The position numbers and the translations under genes are program-made. Under the pieces are notes generated by a model. It saw only the letters and a list, made by a program, of their open reading frames with translations. It was not told where the DNA came from and did not search any database. From Paraglomus occultum (taxonomy: Eukaryota > Glomeromycota > Glomeromycetes > Paraglomerales > Paraglomeraceae): DNA of 24,352 nt. How positions within the stretch are numbered: the first letter of the stretch is position 1; every line of letters starts with the position of its first letter. The stretch spans positions 1 to 24,352 of the forward strand of contig CAJVPJ010000467.1 in assembly GCA_910592205.1 (NCBI GenBank). The letters are read 5' to 3'. Positions 1-9,774 of the stretch are shown piece by piece.

Positions 1-376
1 AAATCTTGGAGTGAAAAGAAAAACAACGGAACGGGGAAACGCGAAATTTGTCCTCAATTCTCACGGATTTTTGATTGGTTGATATAATTTTGCCGTTGAT
101 CGGAACAGAACGGAACGGAACAGGCCTTATATCTCTCAGATATATTACTTTGCAAAAAAACTTCTGTTTAGTTTGAAGAATATTCAAAATTGGTTTTTAC
201 ATAAAAGGAGCATGACTAGAAAAAAATGCGATGTTTTTACATCTGTGCGTGCGTGGGTATTAGTATGCGTGTGTATGAGACTGTTCGTTGGGCTAATCTT
301 ATTTGCATTTCTTTATCAATGAAATTTCCTCCCCTCCAACTCACCCGACTTTAACCACAACCACCGGGTAGAAAAA
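1..376. other. AT-rich non-coding flank
   Basis: I see no supportable gene here. It holds a short imperfect tandem of CGGAAC units at about 101-121, with related CGGAAC at 26-31, and a GT-rich stretch near 243-275. It leads into the TATA-type promoter at 377. Confidence 0.5.
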
Positions 377-385
377 TATAAAAGG
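377..385 (+). promoter_or_regulatory. TATA box of a candidate promoter
   Basis: TATAAAAGG lies 69 bases before an ATG at 454. It sits between a C-rich/AC-rich upstream stretch and a leader that ends CAAAA-ATG. The spacing is ordinary for a fungal core promoter with a 5' leader. No transcript start can be seen from sequence alone. Confidence 0.45.
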
Positions 386-453
386 CAGCCTGGAAAACAA
401 CAGTTGTCGTCTGCGTCGCCAAAGGTAGTCGCTAACAACACTTTCCCTCAAAA

Positions 454-530
454 ATGGAGGTAACTCTCACCGTCAAATCGGTTACACAGGGAACGCTTAT
501 TCATTATTATTATATTCGTGGAGTACAATA
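454..530 (+). CDS. Short ORF start interrupted by the MITE
   Basis: An ATG follows the TATA box and opens a frame beginning MEVTLTVKSVTQGTL. The frame runs about 25 codons and then enters the transposon at 531, where it continues into transposon sequence and stops at 702. Everything after codon 25 is therefore transposon-derived. The second codon is followed by GTAACT, so a tiny first exon (ATGGAG) with a donor is also possible. I do not recognise the protein and found no convincing downstream exon. It may be a gene truncated by the insertion, or chance. Confidence is low. Confidence 0.2.
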
Positions 531-1111
531 CACTCATACCCCGTTTATATCTCTACCCAGTTATATCCCACCCCCGGTTATATCCCCAAGTTTTGTAAAA
601 ACAAAAGGTCTTCTAACGAACATTCTTTTTTGTGCCAGTTATATCCCATCTCAGATATATCCCTATCTTCATAGAGTCATATCGGCCGAATATACGATAT
701 AATAATCCCAACCCGTTTATATCCCCTAAGTTACACTAATTGCCAAAACGGGGACATTTCTAAAGCAGAGCAGATCTCTCGCAATTCCATTGGTCAAATT
801 TGTATGCAGCAACTGCAAATTGATATTTCTTCCTAATGAAAAAGGCGGAAAAAGAACGCATTGATAAATTAAAAACAAAGCAAACTGGATTTATATTTTG
901 ATAATAACATTGTGTGTATATACTCGAATATAAATAAATCATATATATATATATATATATGTATTGCTTATAACTATCATCACGATTCTTGTCATGTGAG
1001 AAATCGATACTTTTTTTTCTAATTCCCGTGCATCCCCCGTTTATATCCCCACCCCGCTTATATCCCCACTTTTGGGCTGAACGAAAGGGGGATATAAACG
1101 GGGTATGAGTG
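531..1111. mobile_element. Non-autonomous TA-target DNA transposon (MITE)
   Basis: The left end at 531-551 begins CACTCATACCCCG. The right end at 1091-1111 is its exact reverse complement over 21 bases. Both ends are flanked by TA (529-530 and 1112-1113), the target duplication expected of Tc1/mariner-type elements. The 581-bp body has no transposase-like ORF. The motif TTATATCCC(A/C) recurs in direct orientation at 561, 578, 639, 717, 1041 and 1058. A terminal version lies at 545, a variant ATATATCCC at about 655, and an inverted version near 1087-1096. A short TA dinucleotide run lies at about 940-960. Ends and target duplication are read directly; the superfamily assignment is inference from the TA duplication. 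Confidence 0.8.
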
Positions 1112-1276
1112 TATTTTGATTCTTCTCTAAACTTTATAAAAGGTTGTACGAAATACCACTATAACCAATGATGATCAGACACAATTTCGCTTAATAATCC
1201 AGTAATCTCATAGTATATAATGGGGGAATGCTTACAAGAAGAGCGCAGACTGCGCTCACATCTAACTCACCTAAAG

Positions 1277-1282
1277 TTTATT
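1277..1282 (-). terminator. Poly(A) signal of the desaturase gene
   Basis: AATAAA on the minus strand, about 50 bases past the stop codon of the desaturase, matches the canonical cleavage/polyadenylation hexamer. Confidence 0.5.
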
Positions 1283-1331
1283 GAATGTAAACAAATAAAT
1301 AATAATAAAAAATACAGGATCTCTATTACAA

Positions 1332-2894
1332 TTATCCACTGACGTGTCTGAGTTCTTTTTCGGCTATCCCTTTTGCGACTTTGTTCATCAAGCTGACTTG
1401 GTTGGCTACATCCTTCAAGGCGTCTAATACTATTCCATTGCTTTTTACAAAACCGTAACAGTGATACTCTATGCCCACTTCCTTGCAGAATTCCCTCACG
1501 TATTGTTGGCACTCCCTCAGATTATGTCTGGGTACCCTTGGAAACAAGTGGTGAATGGTCTGAAACTGTAATCCACCATGTAACCAATCCAACCACTTTG
1601 GACAATCTACATCCATGCTTGTGCGAAGCATTTTCGCAGCAAATGCTTCCTTTGGTCCAAGCTCTTCCGTTGACATACCGTAGTGAGAGAGCGTGATTTG
1701 TATATGTAACAACACGGTTATCATATGGGATATTAAAATGTAGGGAATTATCAGGGAGTACGGAATATGTGAGAGAAGGTAAGAGAACCACATCCAGTAT
1801 AGTCCCATTGAGAATAATTCTAGTTTCCTGAAAGCCACCCTTTCTTCGTTTATAATGTGTGATATTGATAAAAAGTATAAATTAAATCTTCCAAAAGCTA
1901 GTACAGGATAGTATAAGAAGTGCTGAAATTGGACAAAAAATGCTGCTGCTCTATCGAAATGGAGTATTCTTTCGTAATAACTTGAATATATGCTTTTCAC
2001 AAAATTAATACTAACTGCGAAGAAAGGTAGTTGTTGTAGATCCGGATCATGCTCTATTTCGTTGGTGACTAAATGGTGAACGTAATGACTCTTCTTCCAC
2101 CACCCCATACTCAGTCCACCGCATAAATCAGCGGTCATTACTCCAATGAAACCGTCCACAGGCAGCGAATGCGTAATGCCATTATGACCAGCATCATGGG
2201 CGGTGAATGCTATTTGATGCCAGAACGCACCAAGACATACAGCTGATGTAAGGAAATGGAGAGTCGACGTGCCAGTCAGCGCGAAATACCAGGCAAGTGC
2301 GAATAATGTACCAAAGCGTATCATCTCATAAACATAGTTAATGTAATGAGTCTTGTAGAGACCTTTGGAACGTATACGGGCGTCTAGTTCACGATATGCT
2401 TTTGTTATACGTGCTTGGTGGATTAGATCTAGTTTCGCGTCGGAAGGTTGGGTTGATTGGGAGGCTGATGAAATGGTCGTAGACGGTGTACTCGGTGATG
2501 TAATTGAAGACGAGATGGCTGATAATATAGGTTTGGTAATATTATTAACGGGAGTGTTGTCTGGGTTGCCTTTTTTATTTAGCGTTAACGTTTTTACGCT
2601 GTCTGTATTAGCGGACGGTATGTGGACATCTTCGTCCACATATTCGCCAATATAGAACGTGTGAATGTTCTTCGTCTTTACGTAATCGGGATGAAACGCA
2701 TTAATTGCATCAGTCGCGTCCTTTCCGATCATATGTCTTATTGCAAGTTCTCCTCCCGGGTGGAACTTGAGCCATTTGTCCAATCTATACACCTTCTTTG
2801 CATATATGACTAGCGCCTGGTTTTGTTCATTTATTCTTCTGTTGAGTTCTTGTGCCGTTATGTAGTCTGAGGCATATTTACTTTTGCTGGGCAT
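1332..2894 (-). CDS. Cytochrome b5-fused front-end desaturase (likely sphingolipid delta-8)
   Basis: A single 520-residue frame without introns. Residues about 10-90 are a cytochrome b5 haem-binding domain with the HPGG motif at 45-48. A Ser/Thr/Pro-rich linker (about 95-155) follows, then a membrane fatty-acid desaturase domain. All three histidine boxes are present: HDAGH (233-237), HYVHH (270-274) and QTIHH (445-449). The glutamine in the third box marks front-end desaturases. The context around it (DWLHGGLQF...HHLFPRVPRHNLR) is typical of fungal and plant sphingolipid long-chain-base delta-8 desaturases, which act in the ER and take electrons through the fused b5 domain. A delta-5 or delta-6 acyl desaturase is the main alternative. 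The ATG is the first in frame, and the length is normal for the family. A TATATATAG stretch upstream on the minus strand near 2975-2983 could be its TATA element. Confidence 0.9.
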   Translation of the reverse strand: MPSKSKYASDYITAQELNRRINEQNQALVIYAKKVYRLDKWLKFHPGGELAIRHMIGKDATDAINAFHPDYVKTKNIHTFYIGEYVDEDVHIPSANTDSVKTLTLNKKGNPDNTPVNNITKPILSAISSSITSPSTPSTTISSASQSTQPSDAKLDLIHQARITKAYRELDARIRSKGLYKTHYINYVYEMIRFGTLFALAWYFALTGTSTLHFLTSAVCLGAFWHQIAFTAHDAGHNGITHSLPVDGFIGVMTADLCGGLSMGWWKKSHYVHHLVTNEIEHDPDLQQLPFFAVSINFVKSIYSSYYERILHFDRAAAFFVQFQHFLYYPVLAFGRFNLYFLSISHIINEERVAFRKLELFSMGLYWMWFSYLLSHIPYSLIIPYILISHMITVLLHIQITLSHYGMSTEELGPKEAFAAKMLRTSMDVDCPKWLDWLHGGLQFQTIHHLFPRVPRHNLRECQQYVREFCKEVGIEYHCYGFVKSNGIVLDALKDVANQVSLMNKVAKGIAEKELRHVSG

Positions 2895-3286
2895 GACTGG
2901 CTTTGGAAGGGATGAGGAAAGGGACTTTTTACTTTGACCACCAATTTGATAGATTAGATCCAGTCACTGATCGACTATATATATTTGTGATCAATAAAGT
3001 GTTGCATATAAATAAATTGGTCGAAAAATGGGGGGAAGTAAACAGGGCTGGATGGCATCATTGACTTTTTTTTTTGTTAATTAGTCCAGTCTGTTTGGGA
3101 ACAGAATTTAATTGATCGTCAAATATTGGTATAAATTAACTTGTATCAAAAGGGGGTAAGATCAGTGTATTTGTGACGCATGATAGTCTCTATCTATAAT
3201 TATAACGCTTTGATCCCAATATTGTCTCCATCCCCTTATTAGAAAAGCCTAAACCCAGATTCTTGTAACCAAACCAACGGGATTCG
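2895..3286. other. Intergenic, probable desaturase promoter
   Basis: AT-rich spacer upstream of the minus-strand desaturase. Apart from the TATATATAG-like stretch near 2975 and a run of ten T at about 3066-3076 I see nothing assignable. Confidence 0.4.
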
Positions 3287-4070
3287 ATGACGAGCGAGTC
3301 AGTTAACAATCATCATCAGTTGACTTTAATCATTACTCACTGTGGTATAGCCAAGGTTTATCACAGGAAGGAAACCTTCCCAAATTTGTATTACACGTTT
3401 TGCGTGTGCGATCTGTCAGAATCATGCGATGGAGGCAGCCGTAACCAGGAGACAACACCGTATGGTCGATTTTATTGGATAGAGCTGCGTACGCCAAGAC
3501 GAACTACGTATGACAAAATGTTCGCCACGGAAAAGCACAAGAGAAAAAAAAAGACAACGCAGAACATACGGAAGAATCAAATACTGCACTTACTGCAATG
3601 GGGACGATTGGCGTTACGATAAGATGCTATGCGAGGTGGAACAATGTGCTTTTCCGAGAATAGTAATCCATCTCTCAAATGTAACGCTTGAGCATTTTGG
3701 AACTTTCTGCCAACATTTTTGCGGAAACCGGAAATTGGTTAGTACTCCAGAACGGCTCACACATTAAGGCCGTAATAAGATCTGGCCGTTGTTGGAATAG
3801 GCATTCATTTAGAGTTAAACCAGTAAAACACAATGATGACGAGCGAAAAATACGAAAAAAATTTAAACCTGATGACGATATAAAAGATTTTAGATACGTA
3901 TGCATCGAGCTCCGGAATTCGATTGTTCACCAGACTGCGCATCTTACGTCATGTCAACTTATATAGGAAACAAAAGCTTTCTCGAATTTATTAGATTAAA
4001 ACGCATTTGTCAACTATATACAGTCTGCAAACTGTTGAAAATCACGCGGCGACAATGTAAAGTCAATTGA
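3287..4070 (+). pseudogene. Frame-broken cysteine-rich coding relic
   Basis: Three reading frames look coding in succession. Frame from 3287 to about 3545 ends in Lys/Arg-rich sequence. After an A9 run (3544-3552) the frame of 3510 continues with RRTYGRIKYCTYCNGDDWRY and ...LCEVEQC, a C-x2-C...C-x4-C arrangement that could bind zinc. Near 3700-3730 the sense moves to the frame of 3688 (NWLVLQNGSHIKAVIRSGRC...KKFKPDDDIKDFRYVCIE). From about 3915 it returns to the frame of 3510 (FDCSPDCASYV...FLEFIRLKRICQLYTVCKLL), stopping at 4070. No GT...AG pair explains these switches. I do not recognise the family; a zinc-ribbon protein or transposon-encoded protein is possible. The first part (before about 3440) is the least secure. 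Whether the breaks are real or homopolymer errors is open. Confidence 0.45.
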
Positions 4071-5521
4071 TGATATGTAACAGGGTCTGAGCGTTGGGTA
4101 TGTGATCCACATGTAAGTCATACGTAGCTACTGTGCAACTGGAAATTTCATGGCACACTGTTTAGTCAAGGAGCAGGGTACTAGCGCGTATATCGAATAA
4201 GTCAAGTTTAATTAAATTTAATAAACTTTTTTCTGTGTATCAGATATAATTTTGGATTCAGGCCATCTTCATTCCTATTATAGTTGTATCCTTTTTTAGT
4301 AAACTACAGAGTTTACGGTGAATCGCGTTATCCTTTTGCGTCCGTATAATCATCATTACATCCAATTTTAGCATACAGCTTCTCGAGGGTTTATTAATAT
4401 TAAACCGGTAGTGTTTTCCACCTACTGTACATATAAGTAAACACCAATAGAAAAAAGAAAAGTTTTAAAGAGTTATTATTTGTTGCTGCTGTTTCGTTGT
4501 TATCATCGTTGTGCATTAATAGCACGGATCGTCAACGGACATACTATTTACGGACAGCAGAGCCCACGAGGCTTGTTAACATCCTGTTATAGCAGCCAAG
4601 CCCTTATATAAGCCGGGCGGTAGGCTTGGTCTTAGGCAAATATTTTAACCTGTAATTAAATCGACTTTTTGAAATTCGAGTTGCCATAATGTAATTTTTC
4701 GCATGCGTGGAAGTTATATAGCAGATGGTTTCTAATCCTATAGTTGTATGCGATTTCGGATATTTGTACTAATGTTCGTCCGAAACACATACACAAAGGG
4801 GTCAACTTATACCTCACATCCAATGGGCTTAGTGGTAGCACTCTAGGCGACAGCGGATCCCCATCCACTTGATTGAGCATACAAAACCCATTATCACGTG
4901 CCTACATAGTTCATATTGTTCTAGTTTCTACCTTCCAATACTTTACTTTAGTCCTTGTCTTACAATCACCCTTATCTCAAATTATTCATTTCTCCCTTCG
5001 TAACATACTATTTTTGGAACATTAACCATAAATCAACATCACACATTCTCCTTGTACCCAAATTAAAACCCAGTTTTAAGTTATTCACTGTTATTTCATC
5101 CCCCTCCCCACCCTCCTCCTCCCCCACTCCATTGCTCTGGTAGCAGTAGCTAAATCTTACATACCCCTTCCCTTTATCGAGAGAAAGCTCCCATAAAAGT
5201 CCACTTTTAAATTTATCAACAACATTAAAAGTAAGGATAGGCATAGCCACACGAGCTAACTGGGGGTTATTTTTTATCGTTCCCTGCCACACAAACAGCA
5301 CATAACAACACCAGGGCCGTGACACGCTTCACTACGCTCTTTTCAAATAGCACGGCAGCCTTACCTTCGGAAGACCTTTACGTTTAGCTTTCGTCGCTCG
5401 CAATTTACCATAGTCTTATAGGGCTCTTTTCCGACCGAGGTCCCATATCCTCGAAAGACGAGGTTCACGATAACTGTCAAGTGACCAGATAAATAAATAC
5501 TCAAACCCCCGCTTATTAAAT
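4071..5521. other. Long intergenic region, NIPA-gene promoter at right end
   Basis: No supportable gene in about 1.45 kb. Contents: a CCAAGCC...GGCTTGG inverted repeat (4596-4629), a weak tRNA-like fragment near 4824 (rejected), a C-rich pyrimidine tract at about 5100-5135, and a 105-codon minus-strand frame (5325-5008) that I could not support as a gene. The stretch 5300-5521 is probably promoter and leader of the following gene. Confidence 0.4.
4596..4629. repeat. Inverted repeat with internal palindrome
   Basis: CCAAGCC (4596-4602) and GGCTTGG (4623-4629) are perfect 7-bp arms around a 20-base spacer that itself begins with the 10-bp palindrome CTTATATAAG (4603-4612). It could extrude as a hairpin or be the end of a dispersed repeat. 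No function is implied by the sequence. Confidence 0.4.
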
Positions 5522-7871
5522 ATGAACAACGGGGTAGATTCAGCAGACTCCCAGGGGGCTGACCATAATGATCCAGTCTTTAGAGCTGTGGGAATATCAC
5601 TCGCACTTGCTAGCGGTAAGTTAGGGAGGGATGACTGCAACGGGACGATAAGGGAGAAGTAGACGAAATGTAGGCAATCAGGAAAGATGAATTGATTAGC
5701 AAAAAAAAAAACGTTCGACACAACCTACCTGCCTTATCTATGAACCAGAAAGTTTAATCACGTAGAATGCGTGGTTTCAGGTTATCAGAGGAGAAATATG
5801 AATAGCCATCGATAGTTGGAAGAAAATTCGTGACGTACCAATTAGCGTAAGATTATACTGAACTGTACCTTGTCTATAGGTGTTTTTATCGGTTCATCGT
5901 TCATATTCAAGAAGAAGGGCCTTTTGCAAGAAACGAATTCCGGTAATTACATGGATTTCGAGTTTTAATTCCGATGAGTTGTCTGATATCTTACCTCTTT
6001 TATTCCCAATAAAGGTGCCATTGCTGGCCAAGGACATAGTTACTTGTCAAATAAATTATGGTGGCTCGGAATGATTTTAAGTGAGTGATTTGAATCAAAT
6101 AGTTGGCAAGAAAAAAATTTTTAATTTGTAAGCCTGTATTGACCTTTATCTTATTACGAATGTTCAGTGATTATTGGTGAATTGTGCAATTTCGTTGCAT
6201 ATGCTTTTGCACAAGCTATTATAGTTACACCCCTTGGAGCTCTTAGTGTTGTTATCAGGTATTTTTCTTGAATTTTACGATTTGGCAAAAGGCGATTTTT
6301 AAAAAAATCCCAAAGGGGGAAATGCCTTACACAAATAACTGATTGAACACTATCATATAACGCTAGTGCCGTGTTATCATCAATCTTTTTGAAAGAACGA
6401 TTAAACTTACAAGGGAAAATTGGCTGTGCTTTATGTATCTTGGGTGCGGTAATGATTGTCATACACTCGCCTGATCAGCAGTCCGCGAATACCATTGATG
6501 AGTTCTCTAAACTCTTCTTTGCACCAGGTACGTGATATGCTGAACGTGTAATAACTGACAAATTTATTTTTACTAAATTTACATCCTTTTGCACTTTTAG
6601 TCTTTATTGTATATACCAGTCTTGCGATTATAATATCAATAATAATCATCTGGAAAGTCGCCCCAAAATACGGATCCAAGAATATGCTTGTATATATCGG
6701 CATTTGTTCTCTGATCGGTTCTTTATCAGTAGTTACGACTCAAGGACTTGGCACTGCGATAGTCACCTCAATCATGGGCAACAACCAGCTCACTCATTGG
6801 TTTTTCTATGTCCTCCTTGTTTTTGTCGTGGGAACGCTTTTAACCGAAATCAATTATCTCAACAAAGCCCTTAATTTATTCAACACTGCTATGGTAACGC
6901 CAGTCTACTACGTTACCTTTACCAGTCTAACAATTATCAGTTCGGCGATTTTATTCCAAGGTTTCACCGCACCGATAGTAAGCATAATTTCCGTTATACT
7001 CGGTTTTTTTGTGATATGCGCAGGAATATTGTGTCTTCAAACATCCAGAGCACCAATTGAGGACGTTGAAAGTGTATTCTCACCCGATGACAAACGTCTG
7101 TCTCTCATAAGTGATGGAACCTATGAGCCAGGCGCATCTGAAATACGTGCTAGTTTTGGCAGTCTTCGTCGATACTCCATGACATTCAATCGGCCTCTTA
7201 ATGGCAATGGTCATCCTCAAAACGGCAATCATCGTCGAAGTGTGAGCCTCAATCTCAATTCTCGGCGAGGATCAAATGGATCTTCTGTGCTTCCCGTCAT
7301 TTCCGAACATCCTGCGACCATAGCAGTGCCTAACCGCGAAGCAGGGAGTAAGGCAGCCGTCACACAGGGAGAAAATATATTCGGCCAAGATATGGAGTTG
7401 GGAGAAGCCAACAAGAGCTCTACAGTGCGGTTCAACGTGACACCTATCATTCACACATCTACACCTAGTATTGACACGGAAATCTCTCTTGAATCGCCAA
7501 CATCTTCATCGAAAATGGAACTTCCTAGATTGCCTCCTCCATTATCACCTCTTCAACATCCAATTGATTACCTTAAGACTCAGGTTTCTGCTGGGGCTGC
7601 CACATTTACCGAAATACTGGATGAAAGCGCCAAGAGGAGAGATCTCGATAAGCATGGAAGTACTTCTTCGCGTAGGTCACAAAATAAGCTCTCTGTATTG
7701 GACAGGTTTAAATTTGGAATGGATAAAGACGATGAAGACGCGGAAGAGTTAATGAGAAGGGACGTTGAAGCAGAATCAAGCACAAAGAGTGGGAAGAAAA
7801 AAGAAAAAGGAACTTACAATTATGACGATGACGATGATGCCAACACATCTGGGACTCTCAGTCCAATGTAA
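5522..7871 (+). CDS. NIPA-family magnesium transporter, six exons
   Basis: Exons 5522-5615, 5880-5942, 6015-6080, 6168-6258, 6367-6527 and 6601-7871 join in phase to 581 residues; all introns are GT...AG of 72-264 bases. The product follows the NIPA (DUF803) pattern: an N-terminal helix (FRAVGISLALASGVFIGSSF) then FKKKGLL, WWLGMILMIIGELCNFVAYAF, IIVTPLGALSVVISAVLSSI, FLKERLNLQGKIGCALCILG, KYGSKNMLVYIGICSLIGSL, and TPVYYVTFTSLTI, about nine membrane segments. A long hydrophilic tail follows from about residue 350, rich in Ser, Asn and acidic residues and ending in Lys- and Asp-runs, with no recognised domain. NIPA proteins move Mg2+ in plasma or endosomal membranes. Family membership is secure; substrate is inferred. 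The first ATG gives a short polar leader before helix 1. The long tail may carry phosphorylation sites. Confidence 0.92.
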
Positions 7872-9258
7872 TTTGTAAGATTAGGGATATTTACTTTTTT
7901 AGATATTACTTTATTGGAGTGTTGGGGTCGCGGATCTGTACTACGACTTTAATTATGAATGCGAACTATCGTTTATTCTATCATCAATTTACAACCAACA
8001 CACTAGTTTTTATCGGATTTTTTATTGTTTTTTAACTCATGAATGCGTGATTGTATTATCTCTCTTTCCTTGTAAATGGAGCTCGAATTTGTACGGAGAC
8101 TATTAATACATACTAAAATATATATATTTACTGCAGACAGAGTAGCAAAAAAAAAGTGATCTTATTACATAAATAATGAAACGACTTTTAAGGTCGATCG
8201 ACATTAACTGTCAGAGTAAAGAGTCTGTAACAAATCATAGAGAAATACCATCAAGCTCTCCAGCGGTAAACCTGTGACGGAGCATTGTAGATAAGGTAAC
8301 AGGTATTCTTCCAACATTTTGTCTATACTTGGCATTGCTATTTCCATCAACCAAAACCAGCGACCCTTACAGAAACACAATTACCCCTTTAGCGTGTTTC
8401 ACGGTTGTTGCTAAGTAGTTTGCTTATAAATTTACCCTTTCCATTCTCCTTCCAAATTTTGCCATTTTCTTTTACTCGTATCGACCACTAACGGTTTTTA
8501 TTTTTTCTGTAGAGCCATAATGGTGTAGAGTACGTCGTATTTGTCCTTTTACTGCTTCTATCCTTAGTTCTCTTATCTCAATTGCCGCTCGTCTCTTATC
8601 ATATAGTTCGGATGATCTACCAACCTTCCAACACTGTAGCATATATATAGCTTTGAACACCGACAATAGCCTCTTCCCAAAGTGCAAACTTTTAATCATT
8701 CCTCACTCGGTCCGATAATTCTAAGTTTTCGTGGCATATTCAGAAACTTGTTTCGATGGTCATGCCTACATTACTAATAAACGAGACACTATATCCTATA
8801 TATATTAATTAAATCTATTTAATTATGTTGACACACGTTTGCTACAAATATGATCAGTAGATATTTCATTTACTGTTGACTCTCTTCGAAAAAGGCTAGT
8901 GCGTGTGACATTCTATGTAGCATCTCGAATATTTGAGTCAACATTCAACTTTCTCTGCCGTCGAAATTGTTCTCTATTTCCTAACAAGAATTTCATGAAT
9001 TATGTCATTCTTTTTTGCGCTCTGGTTAATGGTATTCTGGAAATGAAAACATTTAATGTAGCGCAAGATACTACAATAATGAAACTGTTGCACAAGATTC
9101 AGTTTTATTTCAAGGGGAAATTTTGGATACGATAAAGTGTAGATTCCCGAAGTTTTAATGATCAACTCTGTCATTATTTATCCATTAGTAAAATATCGGT
9201 TAGGTATGCACGTGTAGCATGTGAGTAGTTTATCCCTTTTGCTTAAAATGGTAAAGTC
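7872..9258. other. AT-rich intergenic region
   Basis: About 1.4 kb with the 3' flank of the NIPA gene and no recognised gene. It contains a 75-codon minus-strand frame (8472-8699, listed separately) and AT-rich low-complexity sequence around 8108-8130 and 8790-8825. Confidence 0.4.
8472..8699 (-). CDS. Possible small basic protein, unrecognised
   Basis: A 75-residue frame with an ATG start. Its charged central part (SELYDKRRAAIEIRELRIEA) could form an amphipathic helix. It has no match to a family I know, no obvious exon partners and no clear promoter. It may be a relic or chance frame. Confidence 0.15.
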   Translation of the reverse strand: MIKSLHFGKRLLSVFKAIYMLQCWKVGRSSELYDKRRAAIEIRELRIEAVKGQIRRTLHHYGSTEKIKTVSGRYE

Positions 9259-9774
9259 ATGTGTAACAGATTCAATATCAGAGGAATAAAGTTGGTACAT
9301 TGTTGTGGTGAACATGGCTCACAAACGGTTTACTGGCATATTAAACCCATTTCCTATGATGGCAGCGATAATGACACCACTGAGTCCTTTAAACATTTTA
9401 ACCCCTTTGCCTCAGAATACTCTCCGTCAACCTGTGCGAGTCTTCCGCCAACAAGCAGGTTTGCCACGTTTGAAGCGCGTGGTCCACCCAAAAGAGAACT
9501 CAATATATTTCATTGGCGATACGTGACCTATTCGACTCGAGTTGACAAGAACTGGTGGTATAATATATCGACAGAGTTATGTCCGTATCTGTCAGAGTTA
9601 AACATATATACGAAATTTGCAGCTACTATTTATCCTGGAATAAGTGAATGGCCATTGGCTATGCTCCGTGTAAATTTTGGAGTGGCTCCAAGTCACACTA
9701 TCGGAGTAATTGCAGGGATGGACAACGTTATCACATTCATACCACTTATACCCTCTGGCGTAAAGCGGACATAA
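9259..9774 (+). CDS. Unrecognised 171-residue ORF, possible relic
   Basis: Opens with ATG and runs 171 codons, long for chance in this AT-rich DNA. The second half (RELNIFHWRYVTYSTRV, NWWYNISTELCPYLSEL, YPGISEWPLAMLRVNFGVA) is rich in aromatic residues, like real protein. I cannot place it in a family. It ends within the start of the GT10 relic (9770), but I could not align it convincingly to the N-terminal half of a fucosyltransferase. It may be a separate decayed gene, part of a repeat family, or an antisense shadow: minus-strand frames also hold protein-like stretches but contain several stops. Confidence 0.3.
   Translation: MCNRFNIRGIKLVHCCGEHGSQTVYWHIKPISYDGSDNDTTESFKHFNPFASEYSPSTCASLPPTSRFATFEARGPPKRELNIFHWRYVTYSTRVDKNWWYNISTELCPYLSELNIYTKFAATIYPGISEWPLAMLRVNFGVAPSHTIGVIAGMDNVITFIPLIPSGVKRT

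Noticed and set aside
561-1067. Repeated TTATATCCC units as a possible CRISPR or satellite array
   Set aside because: The unit is only about 10 bp, the spacing is irregular, and all copies lie inside the TIR-bounded transposon of a eukaryotic genome.
1522-2813. Several 60-96 codon frames overlapping the desaturase
   Set aside because: All are shadows in other frames of a fully conserved b5-desaturase ORF.
4824-4872. tRNA-like stretch (TGGGCTTAGTGGTAGCAC resembling a D-arm, followed by CGGATCCCC)
   Set aside because: No matching acceptor stem, no anticodon arm, and the T-arm B-box lacks its GTTC core. At best a decayed tRNA or SINE fragment.
5008-5325. 105-codon minus-strand frame upstream of the NIPA gene
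   Set aside because: No recognisable motif; it includes a stretch read through the C-rich tract. No splice partners or promoter support.
9259-9774. Minus-strand coding in place of the 171-codon plus-strand ORF
   Set aside because: One minus frame has protein-like pieces but at least three stops. Only the plus frame is open throughout.
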